A stretch of DNA of 21,807 nt from an uncultured Lachnospiraceae bacterium (GTDB lineage Bacteria; Bacillota; Clostridia; Lachnospirales; Lachnospiraceae), in the NCBI GenBank assembly GCA_910585205.1, contig CAJUCC010000030.1, positions 1 through 21,807 of the forward strand. The letters are read 5' to 3'. The notes under the pieces are model-generated. The model saw nothing but the letters and a program-made list of their open reading frames with translations. It was not told where the DNA came from and did no database searches. Shown here one piece after another: positions 7,804 through 15,643 of this stretch (position 1 is the stretch's first letter; each line of letters starts with the position of its first letter). The translations under genes were made by a program, and so were the position numbers.

Positions 7804-8562
7804 TTATAAAAAATTTCTGATAAAAAGCTTTCTGTGAATCGGACAGGGCCCCAGCCGGCGCAAAGCCGCAATATGCTCCTGCGAACCGTATCCTTTATGC
7901 GCCGCAAAGCCGTATCCCGGATATTGGTTGTCGTATGCCGTCATCATCCTGTCCCTTGTCACCTTTGCCAGAATGCTGGCAGCCGCAATCGACGCGCTTT
8001 TGGCATCTCCTTTGACAATGGGAACCTGACGGATATTCACCTGCGGAATCGTCACCGCATCATTCAGCAAAATATCCGGTTCCACGATAAGATCCGCAAT
8101 CGCCTGCCGCATCGCCTCATAAGTCGCCCGCAGAATATCCGTTTCGTCAATCCGCCGGGAACCGATCACGCCGATCCCCGCGCAGACTGCCCTCTCCCTT
8201 ATTATATCGTACAATTCTTCTCTTTTTTTAGCGCTAAGCTGTTTGGAATCGTTGAGATATAATATATCACAGTCTTTTGGCAAAATCACGGCGCCGGCGA
8301 CAACAGGGCCGGCCAGCGGACCTCTGCCGGCTTCATCGATGCCGCAGATATATGTACAGCTTTCATACTCCCGTTCGTAAACCCACATGCGCTCCATGCG
8401 CAGCCGTTCTTTTTCAAAGGCAGTCAGCTTCTTCCGCGCCCGCTCCACCAGCGCCTTCACGCCCGTGCGGCTGTCATCTTCATATGCTTTTATAAAAGCA
8501 GGCAGCTTTTGTATATCCGCTGCCTGCATTTCTTCCCTGATTATTCCGATTTTTGCGGTCAT
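7804..8562 (-). CDS. rnhB: Ribonuclease HII
   Basis: Cleaves RNA in RNA-DNA hybrids and incises at single ribonucleotides in DNA. The signature GIDEAGRGPLAGPVV (74-88) supplies catalytic Asp76 and Glu77; further acidic residues occur in LLNDAV (Asp168) and KVTRDRMM (Asp204). SIAAASILAK and GYGSQEH are also typical. At 252 residues it carries an N-terminal extension of about 70 residues (ADIQKLPAFI, ARKKLTAFEKER) as in many Firmicute RNase HII proteins. Start ATG at 8562; the SD AGGGG overlaps the stop of the upstream signal peptidase gene. Its place after rbgA/lepB and before ylqG is conserved. Confidence 0.96.
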   Translation of the reverse strand: MTAKIGIIREEMQAADIQKLPAFIKAYEDDSRTGVKALVERARKKLTAFEKERLRMERMWVYEREYESCTYICGIDEAGRGPLAGPVVAGAVILPKDCDILYLNDSKQLSAKKREELYDIIRERAVCAGIGVIGSRRIDETDILRATYEAMRQAIADLIVEPDILLNDAVTIPQVNIRQVPIVKGDAKSASIAAASILAKVTRDRMMTAYDNQYPGYGFAAHKGYGSQEHIAALRRLGPCPIHRKLFIRNFL

Positions 8563-8576
8563 TGTAAAAGTTTCCC

Positions 8577-9116
8577 CTACTGGTGCTGTAAAACGCCGAA
8601 TTTATCCAACGGCCAAATCCGTATCCACGCCCGGCCGATTATATCCCTGCGATGAATATTGCCCACATTCGGGTCACGGCTGTCCGAACTGCTGTTGCGA
8701 TTATCTCCCAGAACAAAGTATTCGTCTTCCGCCAGTACAATGTTCTCAAAGGCGCGTCCCGGTGACTCCATAACCTCCCTGCCGTATGATTCCTCCAATA
8801 TCTCTCCGTCTATATAGATATTGCCCTTGCCGTCAATCCGTATCGTCTCTCCCGGCATTCCGATAATCCGTTTGATATAATAGGTATCCTCCTCATACTG
8901 ATACGGAAACACGATAATATCAAACCGCTGCGGATCGCCAAACCGATAGGAAATCTTATCCACAATCAGATTGTCCGCATCGCTGAGTGTCGTCTCCATG
9001 GAAGCGCCGCTTACCTGTGTCCTCTGTCCCACAAATGTAATCACCAGATAGGTCAGCGCCAGCACGATCAACAGATACAAGCTTGTATCCAAAAGTTCCC
9101 TGATAACCTTTTTCAT
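8577..9116 (-). CDS. lepB: Signal peptidase I (first copy, downstream of rbgA)
   Basis: Membrane serine protease that removes signal peptides from exported proteins. One N-terminal span (about 8-30) anchors it, followed by the catalytic SGASMETTL (nucleophile Ser39) and YYIKRIIGMPGE (general base Lys82), then FVLGDNRNSSSDSR, the box E region. At 179 residues it is typical of the short Gram-positive type. The start ATG overlaps the rbgA stop (ATGA), so translation is coupled. A second, divergent copy lies on the other side of rbgA. Confidence 0.95.
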   Translation of the reverse strand: MKKVIRELLDTSLYLLIVLALTYLVITFVGQRTQVSGASMETTLSDADNLIVDKISYRFGDPQRFDIIVFPYQYEEDTYYIKRIIGMPGETIRIDGKGNIYIDGEILEESYGREVMESPGRAFENIVLAEDEYFVLGDNRNSSSDSRDPNVGNIHRRDIIGRAWIRIWPLDKFGVLQHQ

Positions 9117-9970
9117 CTTATCTCCCCTGTTTCCGGTCTCTCCAGCGAAATCCTTCCCAGTTTTCCGCTTCTGAACTCATCCATTAACATTAAAGACGCT
9201 TTGCGTATGTCAGGCTCTTCCTGTTTCAGAAAGCATCTGCGCCTGATACAGATCTCCTGCAAAATCGTATAATCCTCTCCCGTCTCTTCGACATCAAACC
9301 GTTCCCGTAACGTACCGCCGTACTGCGCCCGCAGGAATGCAATCAGTTCCAGCGCCAGTTCATCGATCTGCAAAATCTCATCGTTGATGGAACCGACCAG
9401 CGCCAGACGCAGCCCCACCTGCGGATCCTCGAATTTCGGCCATAAAAGCCCCGGTGTATCGAGCAGCTCCAGCTCCTTATGCAGACGAATCCACTGTTTT
9501 CCCTTTGTCACGCCGGGCTTGTTTCCCGTTTTCGCACATGCCCGCCCCGCAAAAGCATTAATAAAGGTGGATTTTCCCACATTCGGGATACCGGCCACCA
9601 TGGCCCGGATCGGCCGGTTGAGAATTCCCCGCTTCCTGTCCCGTTCGATCTTTTCCCGGCAGGCTTCCCGCACAAGCGCACGGATCGATTTGATGCCCGC
9701 CCCTGTTCTGGAATTGACTTCCAGCGCATACGCACCGTTATCCCGAAAGTATGTCATCCAAGCCTGATTCACGGATGCGTCTGCCAGGTCGGACTTATTC
9801 AGTAAAATCACCCGGGATTTGTTTTTTCCCAGTTCGTCAATGTCCGGATTCCTGCTGCTGACCGGAATACGGGCATCCACCAGTTCAATCACCAGATCGA
9901 TCAGTTTCAGATTTTCCTGCATCATCCGCTTTGCTTTGGTCATATGACCGGGATACCACTGATAATTCAT
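9113..9970 (-). CDS. rbgA: RbgA/YlqF ribosome-assembly GTPase
   Basis: Circularly permuted GTPase needed for late maturation of the 50S subunit in Bacillus. The motifs run in permuted order: G4 NKSD (58-61), G1 GIPNVGKS (127-134), a G2 candidate near PGVTKG (152-157) and G3 DTPG (171-174). The N-terminal QWYPGHMTKA is the family hallmark; the C-terminal helical domain (about 190-285) is the RNA-binding ANTAR-like part. At 285 residues it is normal. SD AGGAAGG precedes the ATG at 9970. Proximity to rplS, trmD and rimM fits a role in ribosome biogenesis. Confidence 0.96.
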   Translation of the reverse strand: MNYQWYPGHMTKAKRMMQENLKLIDLVIELVDARIPVSSRNPDIDELGKNKSRVILLNKSDLADASVNQAWMTYFRDNGAYALEVNSRTGAGIKSIRALVREACREKIERDRKRGILNRPIRAMVAGIPNVGKSTFINAFAGRACAKTGNKPGVTKGKQWIRLHKELELLDTPGLLWPKFEDPQVGLRLALVGSINDEILQIDELALELIAFLRAQYGGTLRERFDVEETGEDYTILQEICIRRRCFLKQEEPDIRKASLMLMDEFRSGKLGRISLERPETGEIR

Positions 9971-9986
9971 GTCGTTTCCTTCCTGT

Positions 9987-10571
9987 CTATTTGATAAATC
10001 CCATGCCTTTGCCGGAAGAAGCCATATGGAACCATGCTTTTCCCGTTATATTATCGCGTTTTACCGGGCCGATATTGCCGGAACGGCTGTCCTCGCTGTT
10101 ATTGCGGTTATCTCCCAGGACAAAGTACTCGTCACTGCCGAGCGTGATCTCGTTTTCCGCTATCCCCGCGTCCGCGATCTTATCAAACGCTCCGTCCTCC
10201 TCCACGAGAACACCGTCCACATAAAGCCGCTCCTCTTTGATCTGTACCGTTTCCCCCGGCAGTCCCACAACCCGCTTTACATAATAATGCGTATTCTGAT
10301 TGCCGTTCGGCAGAAATACAATCACGTCACCCCGTTTGGGACTGACCAGCTTATAAATAAAATGATTAATCAGAATTTCCTGCCCGTTATACAGCTCCGG
10401 CTCCATCGAAACGCCGATTACACTTGTCCGCATCCCGACGGAAAACACGAGCACTGCCCCGATCAGCACCGCCGTAAAGATAAGGAAAAACCATTCCGCA
10501 ATCTCCCGTATGGCCGCAGAGCTTATTTTCTTTTTCTTCCGATAAAAACTCAGTCCTTTTTGCCTGCTCAT
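9987..10571 (-). CDS. lepB: Signal peptidase I (second copy, upstream of rbgA)
   Basis: Second signal peptidase I, 194 residues from the chosen start. A Lys-rich N-terminus (RKKKK, 11-15) precedes one span (about 26-47); then VIGVSMEPEL (nucleophile Ser55), YYVKRVVGLPGE (Lys99) and FVLGDNRNNSEDSR. The start ATG at 10571 is supported by GGGGGA 4-5 bases upstream; the longer frame starts with a weak TTG at 10640. It differs clearly from the other copy in the N-terminus and in the segment between the catalytic residues, so it is not a recent duplication. Two copies may divide substrates or timing, which the sequence does not reveal. Confidence 0.94.
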   Translation of the reverse strand: MSRQKGLSFYRKKKKISSAAIREIAEWFFLIFTAVLIGAVLVFSVGMRTSVIGVSMEPELYNGQEILINHFIYKLVSPKRGDVIVFLPNGNQNTHYYVKRVVGLPGETVQIKEERLYVDGVLVEEDGAFDKIADAGIAENEITLGSDEYFVLGDNRNNSEDSRSGNIGPVKRDNITGKAWFHMASSGKGMGFIK

Positions 10572-10631
10572 CGTTCCCCCGCTGCGCCGGAACCGCTTCC
10601 TCCTATCTGTCACCGGCCGATTCTTACACAA

Positions 10632-10661
10632 ACGGGGCAACTACCTGTGCAGCTGCCCCGT
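10632..10661 (-). terminator. Hairpin after rplS (partial terminator or processing stem)
   Basis: A perfect 8-bp stem, ACGGGGCA/TGCCCCGT (10661-10654 with 10639-10632), with a 14-base loop, begins about 10 bases after the L19 stop. The minus-strand tail is only TTGTGT, so termination would be weak. It may serve to reduce read-through from the highly expressed L19 gene into lepB. Confidence 0.45.
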
Positions 10662-10670
10662 ACGTTTTCT

Positions 10671-11018
10671 TTATTTTACCAATTCTTTCACTTTTGCTCT
10701 CTTACCGGTGCGCTTGCGCAGGTAGAACAGTTTCGCACGTCTTACCTTACCTCTTCTTACCACTTCGATCTTCTCTACGTTAGGAGAATGCAGCGGCCAT
10801 GTCTTCTCAACACCCACGCCATTGGAAAGCTTTCTGACCGTAAAAGTCTCACGATTGCTTCCGCCCTGCCGTTTCAGAACCGTACCCTCAAAAACCTGAA
10901 TTCTTTCCCGGTTTCCCTCTTTGATCTTTCCGTATACTCTGACGGTATCACCCACATGAAACTCCTGAATTTCCGATTTTAACTGATCTGCTTCAATACT
11001 TCTGATAATTTCGTTCAT
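10671..11018 (-). CDS. rplS: Large-subunit ribosomal protein bL19
   Basis: Protein of the 50S subunit at the 30S interface. The sequence matches bL19 throughout: FHVGDTVRVYGKIKEG, RIQVFEGTVLKR, ETFTVRKLSNGVGVEKTWPLHSP, VRRAKLFYLR and the basic tail. At 115 residues it is the normal length. The start is the ATG at 11018, with AAGGAGG five bases upstream. The longer frame to 11162 lacks support and would translate the leader. Its own promoter lies upstream, after the inserted methyltransferase gene. Confidence 0.97.
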   Translation of the reverse strand: MNEIIRSIEADQLKSEIQEFHVGDTVRVYGKIKEGNRERIQVFEGTVLKRQGGSNRETFTVRKLSNGVGVEKTWPLHSPNVEKIEVVRRGKVRRAKLFYLRKRTGKRAKVKELVK

Positions 11019-11123
11019 CTCTGCCTCCTTGTATCCCCGGACGTTCTTAATGCATCGGTGCAACAGCGGACCGTCTCGTCTTTGCAACAGTAATAATGTA
11101 CCATATGCAGGGTGGAAATGCAA
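11019..11123 (-). promoter_or_regulatory. rplS promoter and possible L19 leader
   Basis: Minus strand: a weak -35 TTGCAT (11123-11118), 17-base spacer, -10 TACATT (11100-11095). A leader of about 70 bases follows. It contains a direct repeat, CTGTTGCA, at 11090-11083 and 11066-11059, and short self-complementary segments (TGCA-CCGA-TGCA at 11062-11051). L19 autoregulatory leaders are known in Firmicutes, but I cannot confirm that this one matches that structure. Confidence 0.45.
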
Positions 11124-11181
11124 GTTTTTTTTGCGGCCACCGGGAGAAATATCGGTGCGCACTTCCGTGAAGCAGGCGGGG

Positions 11182-11991
11182 TTATGCCTTATTGCGTCTC
11201 GCGAATACGAACTGATTACACCCGTTTCCGCCTCTTTTCGTCATCATCTTTTCCAGTGTATAACCTCTCTTATGGAAAAAGTCAAATATCTCCTCTGGCT
11301 TGGCAACTTCAAAAGGATAGCCACCCACCCAGTCAACCGCATCTGTCCAAGGTGACATGCCCCTTTTTTTTACATATGTTTTCCAAGTGAGAAAAGGCGT
11401 TCCTTTTAAAATATCTTTCACAGCCCTCGCTCCCCACAGGGAAACAAAAAACGGAACCGAAATAAAACCTTTGCATACCCCTGGAACATCATTATATGTT
11501 TTCTTGATTACTTTCCACATTTTGCTGATACTTCCCTGATCGTTGTAGATCGCAATAAACAAAGTGCCGTTATCTGCAACCAAATCACTTGCATTCTGAA
11601 GAGCCTGATACATATGTCCGGTATGGTGAAGCACACCCCACGAATATACAATGTCATATTTCTCAAATTTAGACAGATATTCCTTATCCAGTATATCTCC
11701 CTGTTCCACCTGCCACTGTCTGTCTCCTTTGTAAAATTTATTTTTCAGATATTTCGTACAACCCACACTGTTTTCATCATAGTCAAAAGAAAATACCCTG
11801 GCTCCCAAATTTCTTGCCGCCAGGCTGAACAGACCACTTCCGGAACCAATATCCAAAAAGCTTTTTCCTTCGAGATTCTTCAGGCCAAACCACTGCTGCA
11901 AAGACCTTTGCGCTTCTTTTATCTGTTTGTCAGACAAATTATCCAGATATTTTTTCCAGTTTTTTCCAAATTCAAATCTATCGTTTCCCAT
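11182..11991 (-). CDS. Class I SAM-dependent methyltransferase (AT-rich insert)
   Basis: Rossmann-fold methyltransferase, 269 residues from the chosen start. Motif I is FLDIGSGSG (SAM loop, about 45-53). An acidic motif II FDYD (Asp70) follows, then YDIVYSWGVLHHTGHM (about 113-127), as in small-molecule or lipid/sugar O- and C-methyltransferases. The substrate is not recognisable. A longer frame begins at 12048, overlapping the trmD stop as ATGA, but GAGGA lies six bases before the ATG at 11991 and the MGNDRFEFGKNW start looks natural. The gene is clearly more AT-rich than its neighbours (sample 60-base blocks 30-43% G+C against 60% in trmD) and separates trmD from rplS, which suggests later acquisition. 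Confidence 0.85.
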   Translation of the reverse strand: MGNDRFEFGKNWKKYLDNLSDKQIKEAQRSLQQWFGLKNLEGKSFLDIGSGSGLFSLAARNLGARVFSFDYDENSVGCTKYLKNKFYKGDRQWQVEQGDILDKEYLSKFEKYDIVYSWGVLHHTGHMYQALQNASDLVADNGTLFIAIYNDQGSISKMWKVIKKTYNDVPGVCKGFISVPFFVSLWGARAVKDILKGTPFLTWKTYVKKRGMSPWTDAVDWVGGYPFEVAKPEEIFDFFHKRGYTLEKMMTKRGGNGCNQFVFARRNKA

Positions 11992-12044
11992 ATCTTTCCT
12001 CATTTCTCCGTAAAATTCAACCTTTTTATACACCGCACCGATTA

Positions 12045-12740
12045 TCATTCCCCGCTGCGATACCGCTCATACAGATCCGGCCGCCGCTCCCTTGTCCGCT
12101 TTTCGGCCTGTTCCAGGCGCCACTGCGCGATCTTTGCATGATTACCGGACAACAGCACCGCCGGCACTTCCCTGCCGTTCCACACGGGAGGGCGTGAATA
12201 TTGGGGATATTCCAGCAGGCCGTTCTGGAAACTCTCCGTCTCCGCCGATATATCGTTATGCAGCACCCCCGGCACCAGCCGCGCGATCGCATCGATCATA
12301 ACCATCGCCGGCAGCTCACCGCCGGTCAGCACGTAATCGCCGATGGAAATGGAATCCGTTGCCACTTCCTCCAATACCCGCTCGTCCACCCCTTCATAAT
12401 GACCGCACAGAAAAATCAGTTCTTCCTCCCGGGCCAGTTCCCGGGCCGTATCCTGTGTAAAAGTTCTGCCCTGCGGCGTCACATATACGGTTCGAATTCG
12501 CTTTTTTTCTTCCGCATGCACGGACAGCCAGGCATCATAAACAGGCTGTGCCTGCATCAGCATGCCCGCGCCGCCTCCATAGGTGTAATCATCCACTTTC
12601 TTATGCTTATCCGTTGTATAATCCCGGATATTGACCGTATGAAACGAGATACAGCCACTCTTTTCCGCCCTGCCCAGAATACTCGCATGCAGGCATATGT
12701 CCACCATTTCGGGAAAAAGCGTCAAAATATGAAATCGCAT
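12045..12740 (-). CDS. trmD: tRNA (guanine-N1)-methyltransferase
   Basis: Methylates G37 next to the anticodon, preventing +1 frameshifting. It is a SPOUT-class knotted enzyme: LTLFPEM at the start, DYTYGGGAGMLM (51-62), GHYEGVDER (113-121) and SIGDYVLTGGE (132-142) form the SAM knot, and PVWNGREVPAVLLSGNH lies in the C-domain. At 231 residues it is normal. Two ATGs occur two codons apart. GAGG at the rimM stop lies 1 base from the first and 7 from the second, so the ATG at 12740 is chosen. It follows rimM by 9 bases, an almost universal pairing. Confidence 0.97.
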   Translation of the reverse strand: MRFHILTLFPEMVDICLHASILGRAEKSGCISFHTVNIRDYTTDKHKKVDDYTYGGGAGMLMQAQPVYDAWLSVHAEEKKRIRTVYVTPQGRTFTQDTARELAREEELIFLCGHYEGVDERVLEEVATDSISIGDYVLTGGELPAMVMIDAIARLVPGVLHNDISAETESFQNGLLEYPQYSRPPVWNGREVPAVLLSGNHAKIAQWRLEQAEKRTRERRPDLYERYRSGE

Positions 12741-12749
12741 AGACATCCC

Positions 12750-13259
12750 TCAATCCAACAATCCCGGCATAATGTGCACATGTATCTGTCCCGCCTCTAC
12801 ATCAATATCCAGAATGCACTCTTTGATGGCCGGGAAAAGCAGCTCCTTACCCTCGTCTGTCATCACACTGTATACATCGTTCGCACCGGTCCGAATCACG
12901 TCCTGCAAAACGCCCAGCGTATGTTCCTCCTCGTCCAGCACGGTCAGCCCGATCAGATCCGCCACATAATATTCGTCCCTTCCGAGCGGAACCGCATGCT
13001 CCCGTGTCACATACAGTTCCTTTCCCCGATAGGCTTCCACGTCATTGATGCTGTCATACCCTTTGAATTTCAAAATCACAAACTGCTTGAAAAACTTAAC
13101 CCCTTCGATTTCCAGCGTCTTTTTTTCTTTTCCCGTATCCAGCAGCAATTCTTTGCATTTCCGAAAGCGTTTTACGTCATCCGTCATCGGAAACACTTTC
13201 ACTTCTCCTCTGATTCCATGTGTAGAGGCGATTGCACCAACTCTGAACATCTGTTCCAT
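12750..13259 (-). CDS. rimM: 16S rRNA processing protein RimM
   Basis: Assists maturation of the 30S head, binding S19. The N-terminal RimM beta-barrel (FRVGAIASTHGIRGEVKV) is followed by a PRC-barrel (DEYYVADLIGLTVLDEE, GANDVYSV, ELLFPAIKECILDID) and ends in the typical IMPGLLD. At 169 residues it is normal. SD GGGAG precedes the ATG. The 63 bases between it and khpA hold a strong hairpin. Confidence 0.96.
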   Translation of the reverse strand: MEQMFRVGAIASTHGIRGEVKVFPMTDDVKRFRKCKELLLDTGKEKKTLEIEGVKFFKQFVILKFKGYDSINDVEAYRGKELYVTREHAVPLGRDEYYVADLIGLTVLDEEEHTLGVLQDVIRTGANDVYSVMTDEGKELLFPAIKECILDIDVEAGQIHVHIMPGLLD

Positions 13260-13288
13260 CTGTTTCTCCCTGTCTGTGGTATTGACAA

Positions 13289-13324
13289 GACAGGGACGAC
13301 CCCTTCGAATCGTCCCCGCCTGTC
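13289..13324 (-). other. Intercistronic hairpin between khpA and rimM
   Basis: GGGACGA (13293-13299) pairs with TCGTCCC (13310-13316) around a 10-base loop. After a 4-base bulge, GACA (13289-13292) pairs with TGTC (13321-13324), so the stem reaches into the khpA stop codon. No T-run follows on the minus strand, so it is not a classic terminator. An RNA-stability, processing or translation-control element is possible. Confidence 0.5.
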
Positions 13325-13550
13325 AGATGATTTCTACATCCACTTTTTTATTATCTTTTGATGACGCTGCTTTAACAACAGAGCGGATTGCCTTTGCAAT
13401 TCTTCCCTGCTTCCCGATAACCTTGCCCATATCAGATGCTGCCACATGAAGTTCTATCGTAATATTTCTGCCGTTTTCCTTCTGTGTCACAACAACTTCG
13501 TCCGGATTGTCCACAAGGGCTTTTGCAATTACTTCAACCAATTCTTTCAT
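13323..13550 (-). CDS. khpA: KhpA, KH-domain RNA-binding protein
   Basis: Small RNA-binding protein, 75 residues, a single KH domain with the GxxG loop GKQG (46-49) inside MGKVIGKQGRIAKAIRSVVK. In Firmicutes KhpA works with KhpB/Jag in RNA binding that affects cell elongation and division. Two ATGs are adjacent (13553 and 13550); GGAGG is 3 and 6 bases away, favouring the second. Its place directly after rpsP is conserved. Confidence 0.95.
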   Translation of the reverse strand: MKELVEVIAKALVDNPDEVVVTQKENGRNITIELHVAASDMGKVIGKQGRIAKAIRSVVKAASSKDNKKVDVEII

Positions 13551-13601
13551 CATCCACCTCCGGAAGTCTGCCTGCACAGGATGCAGACCGTTCACAAGTT
13601 T

Positions 13602-13847
13602 TTATTTCTCAATACCTGCTTTCTTAAAAATCCTGCTAACGGCTTCCGTGGGCTGTGCGCCATTTGCCAGCCATTTCTTTGCCAGCTCTTCATTTACTTT
13701 GAAGGTGCTGGGATCTGTCGTGGGATCCATGGTTCCGATTTCCTCAATGAACCGTCCGTCTCTGGGAGAACGGGAATCTGCAACTACGATTCTATAAAAA
13801 GGAGCCTTCTTCTGTCCCATTCTTTTTAATCTGATTTTTACTGCCAT
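13602..13847 (-). CDS. rpsP: Small-subunit ribosomal protein bS16
   Basis: 30S subunit protein. MAVKIRLKRMGQKKAPFYRIVVADSR-type start, then GRFIEEIGTMDP, LAKKWLANGAQPTEAV and a short basic tail. The 81-residue length is normal. SD GGAGGT lies about nine bases before the ATG. It is followed by khpA and preceded by ffh after a 54-base AT-rich gap that may hold an extra promoter. Confidence 0.98.
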   Translation of the reverse strand: MAVKIRLKRMGQKKAPFYRIVVADSRSPRDGRFIEEIGTMDPTTDPSTFKVNEELAKKWLANGAQPTEAVSRIFKKAGIEK

Positions 13848-13884
13848 CTTTTTTTACCTCCGCTATCTTTTCTTTTTGCATATG

Positions 13885-13890
13885 ATTATA
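13885..13890 (-). promoter_or_regulatory. Candidate -10 box for rpsP
   Basis: A consensus TATAAT (13890-13885, minus strand) lies in the AT-rich ffh-rpsP gap, 37 bases before the rpsP ATG. No good -35 is found at the right distance, only a poor TTTCCT-like hexamer inside the ffh 3' end. It could add transcripts for the ribosomal-protein part of the operon. Confidence 0.3.
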
Positions 13891-13901
13891 TTTGCATTTA
13901 T

Positions 13902-15254
13902 TTAAAAAGGAAATTTAAGCTTTCCCTTTTTGCCGCCCATACCACCCATCATGCCCGGGAGCTGCTTCATCATCTTCTGCGACTGCTCAAACTGTTTGAC
14001 AAAACGGTTTACAACACTGATGTCCACTCCTGCGCCTCTGGCAATCCGATGTTTTCGTCCGGGATTCAGGAGTTTGGGATTTCTCCGTTCCTCCTTTGTC
14101 ATGGAAAGCACGATCGCTTCCATCCGGGCAAGCTGTGTATCATCCACCATGGCACTGATGTCTCCCATCTTTCCGCCCATTCCCGGCATCATCGACAGCA
14201 GACTGGAAAGACCGCCCATCTTTTTCATCTGTGTCATGCTTTCCAGATAATCCTCAAAATCAAACTTGCCTTTTTTGAATCTGGATGCCATCTCCTTCTC
14301 TTTATCCGCATCCATATCCATACTGCTCTGTGCTTTTTCAATCAGGGAGAGCACATCACCCATACCCAGAATGCGGCTTGCCATGCGATCCGGATAGAAC
14401 TGTTCCAAATCCGACAACTTCTCGCCCATGCCGACATACAGAATCGGTTTGCCGGTAACGGCTTTAACGGAAAGCGCCGCGCCGCCTCTGGAATCGCCGT
14501 CCATCTTTGACAGGATAACGCCGTCAATGCCGACCTTTTCATCGAAGTCTTTTGCCACATTCACCGCATCCTGACCGGTCATGGCGTCCACGACCAGCAG
14601 TGACTGGTGTACCGCCACATTCGCCTTGATGTCCTGCAGTTCCCGCATCATCTCTTCGTCAATATGGAGCCGGCCCGCCGTATCCAATATGACAATATTG
14701 TGGCCGGCTTTTGCCGCATGTTCCAGCGCAGCCCGCGCAATATCCACGGGTTTGTGATTCTCTCCCATGGAAAATACGTCAACACCCTGCTTTTCCCCGT
14801 TGACCTGCAGCTGTTTGATCGCCGCCGGCCTGTACACGTCACAGGCGACAAGCAGCGGCTTTTTGCCTTTCAGCTTCATCTTACCCGCGATTTTGGCCGT
14901 TGTCGTCGTTTTCCCGGCGCCCTGCAGACCACACATCATAATTACGGTAACGGCTTTCCCCGGCTGCAGCGTAATCTCTGTCGTCTCGGAACCCATCAGC
15001 GCAATCATTTCCTCGTTTACGATCTTAATGACCATCTGACCGGGATTGAGTCCGTTCATCACGTCCGCACCGATCGCACGTTCTTCCACGGATTTGATAA
15101 ACTGTTTCACAACCCGGAAACTGACATCGGCCTCCAGCAGCGCCATCCTGACTTCCTTTAACGCCGCCCGGACATCCTCTTCCGTCAGCCGGCCCTTGCT
15201 GCGGAGTTTTTTGAATACATTCTGCAATTTGTCCGTTAAACTCTCAAATGCCAT
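13902..15254 (-). CDS. ffh: Signal recognition particle GTPase Ffh (SRP54)
   Basis: Binds 4.5S/6S RNA and signal sequences and delivers ribosomes to FtsY at the membrane. The N domain (1-90) is followed by the G domain with P-loop GLQGAGKTTT (109-118), DVYRPAA (139-145), DTAGR (191-195) and SKMDGDSRGG. The methionine-rich M domain (about 330-450) ends in a GGMGG stretch and a basic tail. At 450 residues it is normal. The ATG abuts the ylxM stop (TAGATG), with an AGAGGA ribosome site inside ylxM, so the two are translationally coupled. Confidence 0.98.
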   Translation of the reverse strand: MAFESLTDKLQNVFKKLRSKGRLTEEDVRAALKEVRMALLEADVSFRVVKQFIKSVEERAIGADVMNGLNPGQMVIKIVNEEMIALMGSETTEITLQPGKAVTVIMMCGLQGAGKTTTTAKIAGKMKLKGKKPLLVACDVYRPAAIKQLQVNGEKQGVDVFSMGENHKPVDIARAALEHAAKAGHNIVILDTAGRLHIDEEMMRELQDIKANVAVHQSLLVVDAMTGQDAVNVAKDFDEKVGIDGVILSKMDGDSRGGAALSVKAVTGKPILYVGMGEKLSDLEQFYPDRMASRILGMGDVLSLIEKAQSSMDMDADKEKEMASRFKKGKFDFEDYLESMTQMKKMGGLSSLLSMMPGMGGKMGDISAMVDDTQLARMEAIVLSMTKEERRNPKLLNPGRKHRIARGAGVDISVVNRFVKQFEQSQKMMKQLPGMMGGMGGKKGKLKFPF

Positions 15255-15611
15255 CTATAATTCCTCTAATATCTCCTGTGCCAGCCTGCCAGCTTCCCGC
15301 AGCGCCCGCGCACTGTTATCCGCCTGCATTTCGTTTTCTGCCGTTTCACCGAGTTTTTCGATCGCCTCTACCTTTTTTTTCACCCGATTGAACTTTTCCA
15401 CAAGGTGAAGTTTCTTTTCATATTCCGCAAGAATTTTATCGCACCGTTTTAGCAGATCATGTACCCCCTGCCTGCTGATGCCGTTTTCCTCGGCGATCTC
15501 ACGCAGGGACAGATCGTTATAAACGGCCGCTTCATAAATCTGCCGCTGATGCCCGGTCAGCAGTTCTCCATAAAAATCATATAAAATTCCCTGTTCTACG
15601 ATTTTTTCCAT
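15255..15611 (-). CDS. ylxM: YlxM, UPF0122 helix-turn-helix protein of the SRP operon
   Basis: A 118-residue protein with a sigma-factor-like helix-turn-helix: LTGHQRQIYEAAVYNDLSLREIAEENGISRQGV is spread over residues 18-50. A coiled-coil tail follows (about 60-118, KKVEAIEKLGETAENE). YlxM relatives modulate SRP GTPase or targeting. SD AGGAG five bases before the ATG. It is the first gene of the operon, with a strong promoter about 30 bases upstream. Confidence 0.95.
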   Translation of the reverse strand: MEKIVEQGILYDFYGELLTGHQRQIYEAAVYNDLSLREIAEENGISRQGVHDLLKRCDKILAEYEKKLHLVEKFNRVKKKVEAIEKLGETAENEMQADNSARALREAGRLAQEILEEL

Positions 15612-15643
15612 AACTGCTCCTGCTTCTCCCGGGTACAGGGTAG

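Noticed and set aside
10572..10640. Longer N-terminus of the second signal peptidase from a TTG start
   Set aside because: Weak start codon, Arg-rich extra 23 residues not expected in the family, and a better SD before the ATG at 10571.
9969..10982. Plus-strand open frame of 337 codons across lepB and rplS
   Set aside because: Runs antisense through two clear genes; protein has no recognisable domain.
11124..11160. CACCG/CGGTG hairpin beside a run of eight T, considered as the methyltransferase terminator
   Set aside because: On the minus strand the run is A, not T, after the stem; on the plus strand the T-run precedes the stem, so neither direction fits an intrinsic terminator.
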